Positions 30,270-38,465 of a stretch of 39,894 bases of DNA are shown one piece after another (positions within the stretch are counted from its first letter, which is position 1; every line of letters starts with the position of its first letter). This DNA comes from Verrucomicrobiales bacterium (GTDB taxonomy: Bacteria > Verrucomicrobiota > Verrucomicrobiia > Limisphaerales > Palsa-1400). The position numbers and the translations under genes were made by a program. The notes under the pieces were generated by a model, which was not told where the DNA came from, made no database searches, and worked only from the letters and a program-made list of their open reading frames with translations. The stretch spans positions 1 through 39,894 of the forward strand of contig PLGF01000119.1 in assembly GCA_003138485.1 (NCBI GenBank), given 5' to 3'.

Positions 30270-30786
30270 ATCGTGTGTGCGTCGCTGTTTCCGCGATCCA
30301 AATCTGGCTCTCGGCGCCGTGTCGCAAATAAATGTTCGCCGGGCTGGTGTCGCTGATAAAGCCGTCGGGCTGGAACCGGATTCTGGCCACCGTGCCCGAC
30401 ATCCCGCTTGCCTGCGTCCAGTAATTGGAGCGCACCAGGACGGAGGGGGGCGTGGAGTAGGCCAGTTGCAAGGTGGAGTCCAGGGTGAATGTGCGCGGAT
30501 TGGCTTCCGTTTCCGCGTAGCCGGAGAGCGCCCGCATGCCGTAGGAACCCTCGCGCGGGTTCATCCAAAGTTCGACCGGCAGCCCCTCGACAATGGCGCG
30601 GCTCTGGGCGTAGCGTGTCAATGACACAAACCGGCGCGCCTCGTTCTCCACGGTGTCCGCCCGGAAGAAGCCCTTGAAGGACGGGAGCACGATGCCCATC
30701 ATGATCAGCATAATCGTCATCACGAGGATCAATTCGACCAGGGTAAAGGCGCGGGCCTTACCGTGTTCTTGCCGTCCAGTTGCCAT
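30235..30786 (-). CDS. gspH: GspH-like minor pseudopilin
   Basis: A 183-residue pseudopilin. From the ATG at 30786 the leader is MATGRQEHGKARA, then FTLVELILVMTIMLIMMGIVLP. The following FFRADTVENEARRFVSLTRYAQSRAIVEGLPVELWM corresponds to the region after the helix in GspH/FimT proteins, where residues are also commonly of the form A-R-L-x-S-A-L-x-x-A-R-x-x-A. A beta-rich C-terminal domain completes it. A longer frame from 30912 would lie mostly inside gspG and has no leader pattern, so the inner start is preferred. It overlaps gspG by 29 bases. Confidence 0.85.
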   Translation of the reverse strand: MATGRQEHGKARAFTLVELILVMTIMLIMMGIVLPSFKGFFRADTVENEARRFVSLTRYAQSRAIVEGLPVELWMNPREGSYGMRALSGYAETEANPRTFTLDSTLQLAYSTPPSVLVRSNYWTQASGMSGTVARIRFQPDGFISDTSPANIYLRHGAESQIWIAETATHTRYAIQPGQPNRR

Positions 30787-31198
30787 AAATAGTGCCGTCG
30801 GGGCCGGTCGCGTAAAGATCGTAACCGGAGGGATTGTGGTGGCCCGGGCATTCATAGACGTACGGTTTGCCCCAAGGATCCGCCGGGATATCCTTCTCCA
30901 TGTACGGCCCATGCCAGTTGAGAGCGTCGCGCGGCTTAACCATCAATGCCTGCAAACCATCGCGGCCGTGGGGGTAGTTGCCATTATCGACTTCATAGGC
31001 GCCCAAGGCCGTGCCCAGGGTTGAAATCTGGGTCACCGCGGCCGTCACGCGGGCGCGTTCGGTGCTGCCGGTCATCCGGGGCAGCACGATGCCGGCCAGA
31101 ATGGCCAGAATTGTCAAGACCAGGAGTAATTCCACCAGGGTGAATGCGCCTTGGGGCCGGCGCGCCGGGCGGGTTGTTTTGGGATGATTTATTCTCAT
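30758..31198 (-). CDS. gspG: GspG major pseudopilin
   Basis: A 146-residue major pseudopilin that would form the shaft of the secretion pseudopilus. The leader ends in RRPQGA and the helix is FTLVELLLVLTILAILAGIVLP. The periplasmic part has the characteristic LGTALGAYEVDNGNYP, GLQAL, PADPWGKPYVYECPG and YDLYATGPDG, including the calcium-site region of GspG. AAAGGA stands at a suitable distance before the ATG at 31198, which supports that start. It follows gspF after 17 bases and overlaps gspH. Clear GspG features separate this cluster from type IV pilus operons. Confidence 0.95.
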   Translation of the reverse strand: MRINHPKTTRPARRPQGAFTLVELLLVLTILAILAGIVLPRMTGSTERARVTAAVTQISTLGTALGAYEVDNGNYPHGRDGLQALMVKPRDALNWHGPYMEKDIPADPWGKPYVYECPGHHNPSGYDLYATGPDGTIYGNWTARTR

Positions 31199-31215
31199 TA
31201 TAGCGTCCTTTCAGT

Positions 31216-32463
31216 CTATTTGATGTATTCCTGCATGGTGAAAATCGGGAGAAGCATTCCGATGAAAATCGTTCCAATGAACGCGGCGATGAAAAAGAGC
31301 ATCGCCGGTTCCAAAAAGGCCACCGCCGTTTTCAAATTCCTGTCCAGGTCCCCTTCGGTCACCGCGGCGATGCGGATCAATTCCTGGTCCAGCTTGCCGC
31401 TTTCTTCGCCGACGGAAATCATCTCCAGGACGGAGCCTGGGAAAAGAGAGCGGCAATCGGCCAGGCTGGCGCCCAATTGCGCGCCTTCCTTGACGCGCTC
31501 GATGGAATTGGAGACGGCATCCACGAGGATCTGGTTGCCGATGGAGCGGCGGGCGACGTTGAGCGCCTGCACCAAAGGCACGCCCGCGTTGAGCAAGGTC
31601 CCCAGCATCCGGCAGAAGCGGGCCATGGCGAATTGGCTCAACAGCGGCCCCAGCACCGGCACCCGAATGATGAATCCTTCCCATTTGCGACGGCCATGCT
31701 CGGAGGCGATCCAATTGCGCACCATGAACGCCGCCACGCCAAGGCCGACGGCCACGAAAATCCCGTAGGATCGAATCCAGTGGCTGACTCCGATGATCAT
31801 GCGCGTCAAAAGCGGCAGCTGCCCGCCAAAGGTCTCGAACATCTTTTGGAAGCGCGGGATGAAAAATGTCATCAGGACGATCATCACGGCAATGGCCAGC
31901 ACCAGAAGGATGACCGGGTAAAGCATGGCCGCCGTAACCTTGCCGCGCAGGTCCCGTTCCCGCAGTTGGAAATCGGCGATTTGCGCCAGCACCAGGTCCA
32001 GGAACCCGCCCGTCTCCCCCGCCGCCACCATCGCCACATAAACGCGGGGAAAGGTCTCCGGCATCGTCGCCATGGAATCGGCCAGAGTGATGCCATCGAC
32101 CACCGAGTCATAAATCGCCTTCCACTTGGAGGCGGCGACCGGATTGGACGCCTCCTTGCCCAGAATGATCAGCGCGCGGCTCAACGGCACACCCGCCGCC
32201 AGGAGGCTGGAGAGCAGACGGGTGAAATTCTCCAGCATCCGCGGCGTCACCTTTTTGGACCCAAAACTGAAACCGCTCTTCGCAGCCGGGAGCGTCGCGG
32301 CGCCGTTCTTCTCCGCGGCGGCGGCGGTTTTCTCCGCCAGGGTGATGGGCCGCAGCCCTTTCTCATCCATCTGCCGAAAGGCCTCCTGTCGCCCGCTGGC
32401 CTCCAGTTGGCCCTCGGCGGTCTTGCCGTCGGCCTGAAAGGCTTTGTAAAGAAAAACGGGCAT
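31216..32463 (-). CDS. gspF: GspF inner-membrane platform protein
   Basis: A 415-residue polytopic protein at the base of the secretion machine. It starts with the typical MPVFLYKAFQADGKTAEGQLEA and has two repeated cytoplasmic GspF domains: FTRLLSSLLAAGVPLSRAL and FCRMLGTLLNAGVPLVQALNVA. Membrane segments are near MLYPVILLVLAIAVMIVLMTFFIP, IFVAVGLGVAAFMV and the C-terminal LFFIAAFIGTIFIGMLLPIF. Other marks are YPVILLVLA and EESGKLDQELIRIA. An Ala/Lys-rich linker (about 45-70) joins the first short domain to the first repeat. It starts 3 bases after the gspE stop. Confidence 0.96.
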   Translation of the reverse strand: MPVFLYKAFQADGKTAEGQLEASGRQEAFRQMDEKGLRPITLAEKTAAAAEKNGAATLPAAKSGFSFGSKKVTPRMLENFTRLLSSLLAAGVPLSRALIILGKEASNPVAASKWKAIYDSVVDGITLADSMATMPETFPRVYVAMVAAGETGGFLDLVLAQIADFQLRERDLRGKVTAAMLYPVILLVLAIAVMIVLMTFFIPRFQKMFETFGGQLPLLTRMIIGVSHWIRSYGIFVAVGLGVAAFMVRNWIASEHGRRKWEGFIIRVPVLGPLLSQFAMARFCRMLGTLLNAGVPLVQALNVARRSIGNQILVDAVSNSIERVKEGAQLGASLADCRSLFPGSVLEMISVGEESGKLDQELIRIAAVTEGDLDRNLKTAVAFLEPAMLFFIAAFIGTIFIGMLLPIFTMQEYIK

Positions 32464-32466
32464 AAA

Positions 32467-34221
32467 TCAGGCGGCCTTCGTCCGGGGGCCGAGATCGGCG
32501 ACCGCTTCGACATGGCTGATCTTGCCGCCCATGAGGGTCTGGTCCTTGGTCACGCGCATGACTTCCTCCGGCGTGGTGATCCCCATGCCGATCAGACGCC
32601 AGCCATCGTCGCTCAAGCTGTGCATCCCGTTGCGCACGGCGGCTTCCCGTATCTGGCCGCTGGAGCAGCTTTTCAAGACCATCTGCCGGATTTCATTGTC
32701 CAGGTCCATCCACTCAAAAATGGCGTGCCGGCCATGATAACCGGTGTTGCGGCAGGCCTGGCAGCCGACGGCTCGAAATATCTTGATGCCCGCCGCTATG
32801 CCAAGCTGCTCCTTGTAGGCGGCGGTCGTCGGCGAAGTGTCTTCTGTTTTGCATTCCGCGCACAAAACGCGCACCAACCGCTGCGCCAGCACGGCTTCCA
32901 GTGACGACGCCACCAGGTAGGGTTCGACATTCATATCGACCAGGCGCGTAAGCGCGCCGGGGGCGTCGTTGGTGTGGAGGGTCGAGAATACCAGGTGGCC
33001 GGTCAGCGAGGCCTGCACGGCGATCTGCGCCGTCTCCTCGTCGCGAATTTCACCCACCAGCACCACGTCCGGGTCGTGCCGCAAGATGGAGCGCAGCCCC
33101 CGCGCAAAGGTCAGCCCGGCCTTTTCCGACACCTGGATTTGGTTGACCCCGCGCATCTGGTATTCGATGGGGTCTTCAATGGTGATGATCTTGCGCTCGG
33201 CGTCATTGATCGCCGCCAGCGCCGTGTAAAGCGTCGAGGTCTTGCCGCTGCCGGTCGGGCCGGTGACAAGTATAATGCCGTGCGGCAGCGCCAGCACCCG
33301 GTTGAAGGATTTGAGAATATCGGGCGACATCCCCAGTTGCTCAATGCCCAGCAACGTCGCCTTTTGCCGCAGCAACCGCATGACCACCGCTTCGCCGTGG
33401 AGCATCGGGATGATCGAGACGCGGATATCGACTTCGTTGTTGGCGAGCCGGATTTTGATGCGGCCGTCCTGCGGCAGCCGCTTCTCGGCTATGTTCAAAT
33501 GGCTCAAAATCTTGATGCGCGAAACAATGGCCGGCTGAAAGCGTTTGATCTGCGCCGGCACGGGAATCTCCTGCAACACGCCGTCGATCCGGTAGCGGAT
33601 GCGCAACTCGTCTTCAAATGGCTCCAGATGGATGTCCGACGCCCGCAGCTCGATGGCGTCGGTGAGCACTTGGTTGACAAACTTGATGATCGAGGCGTCC
33701 TCGGCCGCGTTTTCGAGGTTGCTGTCTTCTTCACCGCTTTCATCGACCACCTGCAGGGGCGCCACGTCATCCAGTGTATCAATGGTATCGGCGCCGACTC
33801 CCAGGCGGGATTTCATCTCACGCCGGATCGCTTCGGTCGGGGCCAGGACGGGCTTGATTCGCAGGCCGGTCAGCGTCTTGAGCGTGTCCAGGCCCTGCGT
33901 GGCAAAAAGTCGGCTTGTGGCCACTTCAACCACGCCGTTGACCCGCTGCAATGGCAGCAACTCCTCTTTGAGCAGGACGCGCGCCGGGAAAAGTGAAAGC
34001 AACTCGCGGTCCGGCTCGACTTTGTCCAGGGTGGTGAATCCCAAACCGTATTCCCCGGCCAGCCAGCGCAACACCTCATCCTCGGTGTCGATCGGCTTGC
34101 TGGAGGCGGAACGGTTTCTCTTGGTCAAAATCGACGCGTCGGCCGAGGAGAGTTGCTTGGCCGCGACCATCCGCTCGAGCAACTCGGCGACCGGAACTTC
34201 CACTGTTTTTACTTCGTTCAT
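32467..34221 (-). CDS. gspE: GspE secretion ATPase
   Basis: A 584-residue cytoplasmic hexameric ATPase that drives pseudopilus assembly. The N1E/MshEN-type domain occupies about 1-150. The catalytic part has Walker A GPTGSGKTS (321-329), the Asp box ITIEDPIEYQ (347 onward), Walker B VVLVGEIRDEETA (about 386-398) and the His box TGHLVFSTLHTNDA (about 408-421). The zinc-binding four-cysteine insert is complete (C454, C457, C487, C490), which is typical of GspE and PilB-type enzymes. ATG at 34221. It is the first machinery gene of the run. The gap to the upstream glycine-rich gene is 101 bases with only weak hairpins and no T-rich terminator, so read-through from the sigma-54 promoter is possible. 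Confidence 0.96.
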   Translation of the reverse strand: MNEVKTVEVPVAELLERMVAAKQLSSADASILTKRNRSASSKPIDTEDEVLRWLAGEYGLGFTTLDKVEPDRELLSLFPARVLLKEELLPLQRVNGVVEVATSRLFATQGLDTLKTLTGLRIKPVLAPTEAIRREMKSRLGVGADTIDTLDDVAPLQVVDESGEEDSNLENAAEDASIIKFVNQVLTDAIELRASDIHLEPFEDELRIRYRIDGVLQEIPVPAQIKRFQPAIVSRIKILSHLNIAEKRLPQDGRIKIRLANNEVDIRVSIIPMLHGEAVVMRLLRQKATLLGIEQLGMSPDILKSFNRVLALPHGIILVTGPTGSGKTSTLYTALAAINDAERKIITIEDPIEYQMRGVNQIQVSEKAGLTFARGLRSILRHDPDVVLVGEIRDEETAQIAVQASLTGHLVFSTLHTNDAPGALTRLVDMNVEPYLVASSLEAVLAQRLVRVLCAECKTEDTSPTTAAYKEQLGIAAGIKIFRAVGCQACRNTGYHGRHAIFEWMDLDNEIRQMVLKSCSSGQIREAAVRNGMHSLSDDGWRLIGMGITTPEEVMRVTKDQTLMGGKISHVEAVADLGPRTKAA

Positions 34222-34322
34222 ATCGATTGTGTCCTGCGGCGGCGATGGCTTCGCGGCAATGGGGACGCCCCCGTTCTTCCACCGCCGCTACAGTAACAAT
34301 AGGTCTCCACAAGCGGGGAGGT

Positions 34323-34904
34323 TTAGTTTACAAGACCGGCGACCGCCGCTATGGCTTCCTGGCGCGCGGTCAGGACGCTGCGCAAATCTTCGGAGGCCGC
34401 GTCGAACTTGGCCTGTCGATCCTTCAGCTCGGCGCGGTAGGCGGCCAGCTTGGCCTTGAGTTCCGCGGCTGGGGCCTTGTCATCAATGGCCTTTTGCAGG
34501 GCCTCAAGCGTGGTGCTGGCTTCGCCGAACATGTTGTTTCGCCGCTGCGGTCTCTGCGCCTGCTGATCATCGGCAGCGTTGTTGCCGCCGTTGCGCGCGC
34601 CCCGGCCGCCCCGGCCGCCCCGCCCCATCATTCCTTGCATGGTCATCCCCCTCAAAGTCATGCTGGCATCAAACGCTTTGCTGAGTTTACCCTGGATGGC
34701 GGACCACTCGGCGTCATCCTTCACCTCCATTTGATCGCGGAGGTCAGCAAGCCTCATTTCTTTCATTTGGGCGGGATCGAAGTTGCCGCGCCCACCCCCG
34801 AAACCGCCTCCCCCTCCCCCGCCCTGAGCCATGAGGTTGCCAGAAGTTGCGACCAGCGCGAAGGCACATGCGCCAGCCAGTAGAGTCTGCCTAAGTATGT
34901 TCAT
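34323..34904 (-). CDS. Small exported Gly-rich protein of unknown function
   Basis: A 193-residue protein that I cannot assign to a named family. A signal peptide (LLAGACAFALVATSGNLMAQ) is followed by a glycine run (about 28-40) and a helical region (MKEMRLADLRDQMEVKDDAEW). A Gly/Arg/Asn-rich stretch comes next (GRGGRGGRGARNGGN, about 94-110). The helical end includes AAYRAELKDRQAKFDAASEDL and LTARQEAIAAVAGLVN. The helical parts with charged repeats recall small periplasmic helical proteins of the Spy/CpxP kind, but the LTxxQ motif is not exact. It lies between a sigma-54 type promoter and gspE, in the same direction, so it is probably made together with the secretion system and might be periplasmic or a secreted substrate. 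Confidence 0.75.
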   Translation of the reverse strand: MNILRQTLLAGACAFALVATSGNLMAQGGGGGGGFGGGRGNFDPAQMKEMRLADLRDQMEVKDDAEWSAIQGKLSKAFDASMTLRGMTMQGMMGRGGRGGRGARNGGNNAADDQQAQRPQRRNNMFGEASTTLEALQKAIDDKAPAAELKAKLAAYRAELKDRQAKFDAASEDLRSVLTARQEAIAAVAGLVN

Positions 34905-34983
34905 ATAATTCTCATATTGTTACGGTTAACCTGCTCGCTGGCGCTCGTATGCGCCCCGAGACAATTGACGTCGGCAAACCATA

Positions 34984-34999
34984 AGCGAATTGCGTGCCA
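34984..34999 (-). promoter_or_regulatory. Sigma-54 (-24/-12) promoter before the secretion genes
   Basis: The minus strand reads TTGGCACGCAATTCGCTT. Against the consensus TGGCACG-N4-TTGC-W it matches at every defined position except one (TCGC for TTGC), and the invariant GG and GC are exactly 10 bases apart. A start about 12 bases downstream of the GC (near 34973) would give a leader of about 70 bases before the ATG at 34904. An NtrC-type activator, needed by all sigma-54 promoters, is encoded in the same run at 19245-20618. Confidence 0.72.
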
Positions 35000-35084
35000 A
35001 GCATTGATCCCCTTGATTTCCTGCATGTTACACAAGCTCCGGCCCGCTCGCGTCCATTCTTCCGCGCACTTGTTGCTCGCCGGT

Positions 35085-35101
35085 TGCGCAATTGTTGCGC
35101 A
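35085..35101. promoter_or_regulatory. Dyad that may be the activator binding site
   Basis: TGCGCAA-TTG-TTGCGCA is a perfect 7-base inverted repeat. Its centre lies about 120 bases upstream of the predicted sigma-54 start, the usual place for an enhancer site, and it recalls the TGCAC/GTGCA core of NtrC sites. It is also only 14 bases after the stop of the secreted C39-like gene, so a transcript hairpin is the alternative. No T-run follows it, which argues against an intrinsic terminator. Confidence 0.45.
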
Positions 35102-35114
35102 GCCCGATTGGGAT

Positions 35115-37670
35115 TTATTGGGTCCCCAGAATGTAGTACCGCGGCCGCGCGCTCCGATTCACGCCGTTGGTCACTGTGATGCTGAAGGTCCCGGACGCCC
35201 CCAGCACGTTTGTAGCCACCGGCGCCCATTGCCTCAATGGCTGGGCCAGATTCGTGCTCATCAGCACATAACAGGTTGCGCCTGAAAGCCCGTTGGAACC
35301 GTTGACCACCAGGTTCGTGCCGGACAGCGTGAGGCTGGCTATGCTGGGACCCGGCACGACATTCACGTCATCCAGAATCAGGTTGCTCTGGTCGTCCTGG
35401 AATCCGAACTCCAGAACCGTGTTGGTGTCCGTCGCCGTGACCACCAATTGAATATTCGTCCACCCAAAAGCCCCCAGATTCGTCTCATCCAGAAGCGTGC
35501 CTCCATTCCAGGACACCAGAAACTCGTTGGGAGTCAGGCCGTCGGGGCTGTTCAGCCAGAACGAGAGCAGATAGCGCGCTCCGGGCGCGGTGGTCAGCGT
35601 TTGGGCCAGGTAACCGAGCGTGCCCTGTGCATCCAACGCGGCTTCATAGTTTCCAAAGTAAGGCGGGATTCCAGTGGATGAACCATCGTCAATATAACAA
35701 CCGTTGGTGATAGTCCAATCAGTGAAATCCCCCGTCTGAAAATCGCCATTTAGCACCAGATTCACGGAAGGCGTCACGATGACCGCCGGCCCGTAACTGG
35801 CCACTGTGCCGCCTGCGGAGTCGAGGGCGGTAAGGCTGGGGAAAAACGTCCCCGCGGAAGTGTAAATGTGCATGGGACTTTGCTGGGTGTCGCTCCATCC
35901 ATCGCCAAAATTCCAGCTCCAATTCGTCACTGTGTTTCCGACGCTGTCAACGTTTGGCGCGGTGAATTGAACGGCCAAAAGCGCCGGGCCGTTGGAGGGG
36001 GAAACGGTCCACGGATATTCATTTGTAAACGGTTGCGAGGCGAGGTTGGTGGGACCAACAAGGGCTTGCAATTCCGTAATCGTGTTGGAGGCAAATATGC
36101 CCGCCAAGTTCAAGGGCGACGCTGCCGCCCCGGTCTGGATGAAGTAGCGCAGCAGTAATTGGCTGTTGGCCGCGCTCGTTCCGGTAAGGAAAAACTGATA
36201 AGTCCCTTGCAGGGGCTGGTAAATTTCCACCTGGTGCGCCGCGTCCGTTCCTGGCGCGCCCGTCAGGTCGCTTGCTTCGATGGCATCCAGGAAATGAACC
36301 GATTGAGGAATCTCCTGGAGGATATTCCCGGAGGAGGGATCGTAACCGGTGCGCCGCCCAAGAGGGTCCAGAACCAGGACCTCGGCGGGGTTGCCAACGG
36401 CGATATCCAAGCCGGCGATATTTCCAACTGGATCACCCACATAGCCACGAGTCTCGAAATTGTTGTCATACGCGTCGAGCGTGGTCGAATTGGCGTGCCC
36501 AGGATCGTTGATGATGAACTCGCCGCGCTCCTCGCCGATGACCAGCACAAAATGGGTGGGCGCTCCCGCGGCGTTCAAATTCACCCCAACGATCACCGGG
36601 TAACCTTCGGACAGTATCTGGCTCAGGTACTGGCTGTCGCTGCTGCGATAGGCGTGAAATTCAAGCGTGTCACTCGACGCATCGCGCGTTGCGGCGTCCC
36701 AGTTGACGCTGGTGCCGACAAAATCGTTGTGCGCGGTGAGCAGGGTATTGAGGGCGCCGGGGTCAGTCGTGATTCCCTCGTACTCCAGAGCCATCGCCAG
36801 GCAAGCCAGCGCGCATCCTTTTTCCTGGATGGTGAAGGCGGAACCCGCGTACGCATTGCCAGCCCACCGGGAATCGCCCTGGCTGAATCGCTCCACGTTT
36901 AGAACCGTATTCGTCAGGTTGACAATGGGGATCACGTATCGCCCCGGAACATTCGTGTTGAGATCGTTATGAATCAAACCGCCGGGATTATTGTCGATGA
37001 ATTCCCCGGGTATCAGCGACCCGACCAATTGAAAGGACGTTCCCGGAATACCGCTTCCATTGGAAAAACCGGCCACTGCGGAACTGCCGCCCAGTCCGTC
37101 CACGCCGTCGCTGGCATCGCCTGTTTCCCACTGAATCTGGTCGTAGTTGAACTCAATGTCAAAATCGCCCGGATTCCGGTCCGACCGCTCAATGAGCACC
37201 AGTTGGAAACTGTTGAGCCTGTCGGTCTCCATACTGAAATAGCCGACGCCGATCCAATTCACGCCAAATGCCAAATGCCCATCGACAATGTCGTTGCCGA
37301 ACGTCACGGTGTTGCCCGTTCGGGTGTCCACATCCGCAAAGAACGGGGCGATGATCTGGCTTTCTGTATTGGACAGCCCATAGGGAGTATATTCCCCCAG
37401 CGCCGCGTCAAACGTCACATTCCCGTTGTTATTCAAATACAAGTCGCTGAACGTTTCGCCATAGAAATTCACGCTGAAGCCAATTGGAACTGTGACGGGC
37501 GTGCAGCCTGATGGAACTCCGATATCCTGGCTGGTGCAATCATAACTGCCATCGTCATTAGGCCCATAAACGTTCGCTGCAAACCCGGACAGATTGCGAA
37601 TGGCTCCCGCGTATGCCATGACGCCTTGCAGCAATAGAAAAATTACGAAGCATTGCAATTTTATTTTCAT
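35115..37670 (-). CDS. Large secreted protein: nidogen-like, C39-like peptidase, PKD and C-terminal domains
   Basis: An 851-residue exported protein with several parts. After a signal peptide (CFVIFLLLQGVMAYAGA) comes a nidogen-like region at about 55-235 (LYLNNNGNVTF, IIAPFFADVDTR, FQLVLIERSDRNPGDFDIEFNYDQIQW). A C39-like papain-fold domain at about 257-410 follows, with oxyanion Q264 (FSQGD), C286 (EKGCALACLAM), H373 (PTHFVLVIG) and D389 (INDPG) in the expected order. At about 552-632 is a PKD domain (WSWNFGDGWSDTQQSPMHIY), then a DUF642/CBM-like sandwich at about 638-774 (LVLNGDFQTGDFTDWTI), and a C-terminal beta domain with YVLMSTNLAQPL and RYYILGTQ. The ATG at 37670 has AGGA before it. 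The peptidase could act on extracellular peptides, but no substrate is indicated. Confidence 0.82.
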   Translation of the reverse strand: MKIKLQCFVIFLLLQGVMAYAGAIRNLSGFAANVYGPNDDGSYDCTSQDIGVPSGCTPVTVPIGFSVNFYGETFSDLYLNNNGNVTFDAALGEYTPYGLSNTESQIIAPFFADVDTRTGNTVTFGNDIVDGHLAFGVNWIGVGYFSMETDRLNSFQLVLIERSDRNPGDFDIEFNYDQIQWETGDASDGVDGLGGSSAVAGFSNGSGIPGTSFQLVGSLIPGEFIDNNPGGLIHNDLNTNVPGRYVIPIVNLTNTVLNVERFSQGDSRWAGNAYAGSAFTIQEKGCALACLAMALEYEGITTDPGALNTLLTAHNDFVGTSVNWDAATRDASSDTLEFHAYRSSDSQYLSQILSEGYPVIVGVNLNAAGAPTHFVLVIGEERGEFIINDPGHANSTTLDAYDNNFETRGYVGDPVGNIAGLDIAVGNPAEVLVLDPLGRRTGYDPSSGNILQEIPQSVHFLDAIEASDLTGAPGTDAAHQVEIYQPLQGTYQFFLTGTSAANSQLLLRYFIQTGAAASPLNLAGIFASNTITELQALVGPTNLASQPFTNEYPWTVSPSNGPALLAVQFTAPNVDSVGNTVTNWSWNFGDGWSDTQQSPMHIYTSAGTFFPSLTALDSAGGTVASYGPAVIVTPSVNLVLNGDFQTGDFTDWTITNGCYIDDGSSTGIPPYFGNYEAALDAQGTLGYLAQTLTTAPGARYLLSFWLNSPDGLTPNEFLVSWNGGTLLDETNLGAFGWTNIQLVVTATDTNTVLEFGFQDDQSNLILDDVNVVPGPSIASLTLSGTNLVVNGSNGLSGATCYVLMSTNLAQPLRQWAPVATNVLGASGTFSITVTNGVNRSARPRYYILGTQ

Positions 37671-37710
37671 ATGAATTCCTGGCGTTGGTCTGGTCGTCCG
37701 ACGGCATTTG

Positions 37711-37739
37711 TCTATACCAGACGCCGCCGGCAACGTCAA
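37711..37739 (-). promoter_or_regulatory. Sigma-70 type promoter of the C39-like gene
   Basis: TTGACG (37739-37734) and TATAGA (37716-37711) are 17 bases apart on the minus strand, matching five and four of six consensus bases. Transcription would start about 35 bases before the ATG at 37670, leaving room for the AGGA ribosome binding site. So the gene need not depend on the methyltransferase promoter upstream. Confidence 0.6.
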
Positions 37740-37769
37740 TCACTTCCGCTGCCTGCAACCGGCCCTGTT

Positions 37770-38465
37770 TCAATCGTGGGATCCTTTGACGGCGATGAGC
37801 CTCACTTCGTACTCCGGCCTCATCCAGTGCAACAGTTTGCGCAGACAGCGAAATCCCCGTTCGCCCGCCCGCAGCTTCACCGCCCACGCCGCCGCGAAAC
37901 GGGAATAACCAAATTCTCCCAGTCCGTCGGAGTCGGTCTTGAACCCCGTTTCCTCAACCAAATTGCCCAGCGTCTGGACGTTCCACGCGTAAAGATGGTG
38001 GTTCGGCTCGCCGCGCTGGAAGTGTCCGCCGCCCCGCCCGCCCTCGAAGGGCACATAGAGCAGCAGCAGCCCTTCCGGCTTGAGCAGACGCCGCATTTCC
38101 CGCAACGCAACGGCCGGCTCCAGGAGATGTTCGAGCGTGTGATGGCAAAGCACCACATCCGCCAGTCCTTCCGGCAGCGCATGAGTGTCGGCGACAAATT
38201 CGATGCCCAACGCCCTCACCGCCGGCTCGAGAAAATCCGCCACGTCATAACCCATTCTCCGCCCGCACCTCAACTCCGCCAAATTCCAGCCGGACCCGAC
38301 GCCGTATTCGAGCACGACGTCGCCCTCGCGGACGTGGGCCGCGAATTTGCGCGCCCGGAGCCGCGCCACCCACGGCAGCGCCTCTTCCGGCAGACCGCGC
38401 TTGCCCAGATGGTAACGGCGCCCCGCCTCTCCGCGATAATGGCGTTGGGCCTGGTCGGATGCCAT
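37770..38465 (-). CDS. Class I SAM-dependent methyltransferase
   Basis: A 231-residue protein with the Methyltransf_11/23 pattern. Motif I is VVLEYGVGSGWNLAEL (about 50-65), motif post-II is near IEFVADTHALP, motif II/III is LADVVLCHHTLEHLLEP (101-117) and the next strand is LKPEGLLLLYVPFEG. The LCHHTLEHL element and the large Arg-rich N-terminus are typical of methyltransferases in cell-surface and quinone-like or lipid pathways, so the substrate is open. The ATG at 38465 is used. The gene stands alone, divergent from trpF, with 30 bases of gap before the promoter of the next gene. Confidence 0.85.
   Translation of the reverse strand: MASDQAQRHYRGEAGRRYHLGKRGLPEEALPWVARLRARKFAAHVREGDVVLEYGVGSGWNLAELRCGRRMGYDVADFLEPAVRALGIEFVADTHALPEGLADVVLCHHTLEHLLEPAVALREMRRLLKPEGLLLLYVPFEGGRGGGHFQRGEPNHHLYAWNVQTLGNLVEETGFKTDSDGLGEFGYSRFAAAWAVKLRAGERGFRCLRKLLHWMRPEYEVRLIAVKGSHD

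Noticed and set aside
31477-32904. 475-codon plus-strand frame opposite gspF and gspE
   Set aside because: It is antisense to two unmistakable secretion genes, and its composition is dominated by His, Arg, Gln and Gly.
35085-35101. Intrinsic terminator of the C39-like gene
   Set aside because: The hairpin is stable enough, but no T-run follows it. It is kept as a possible regulator site instead.
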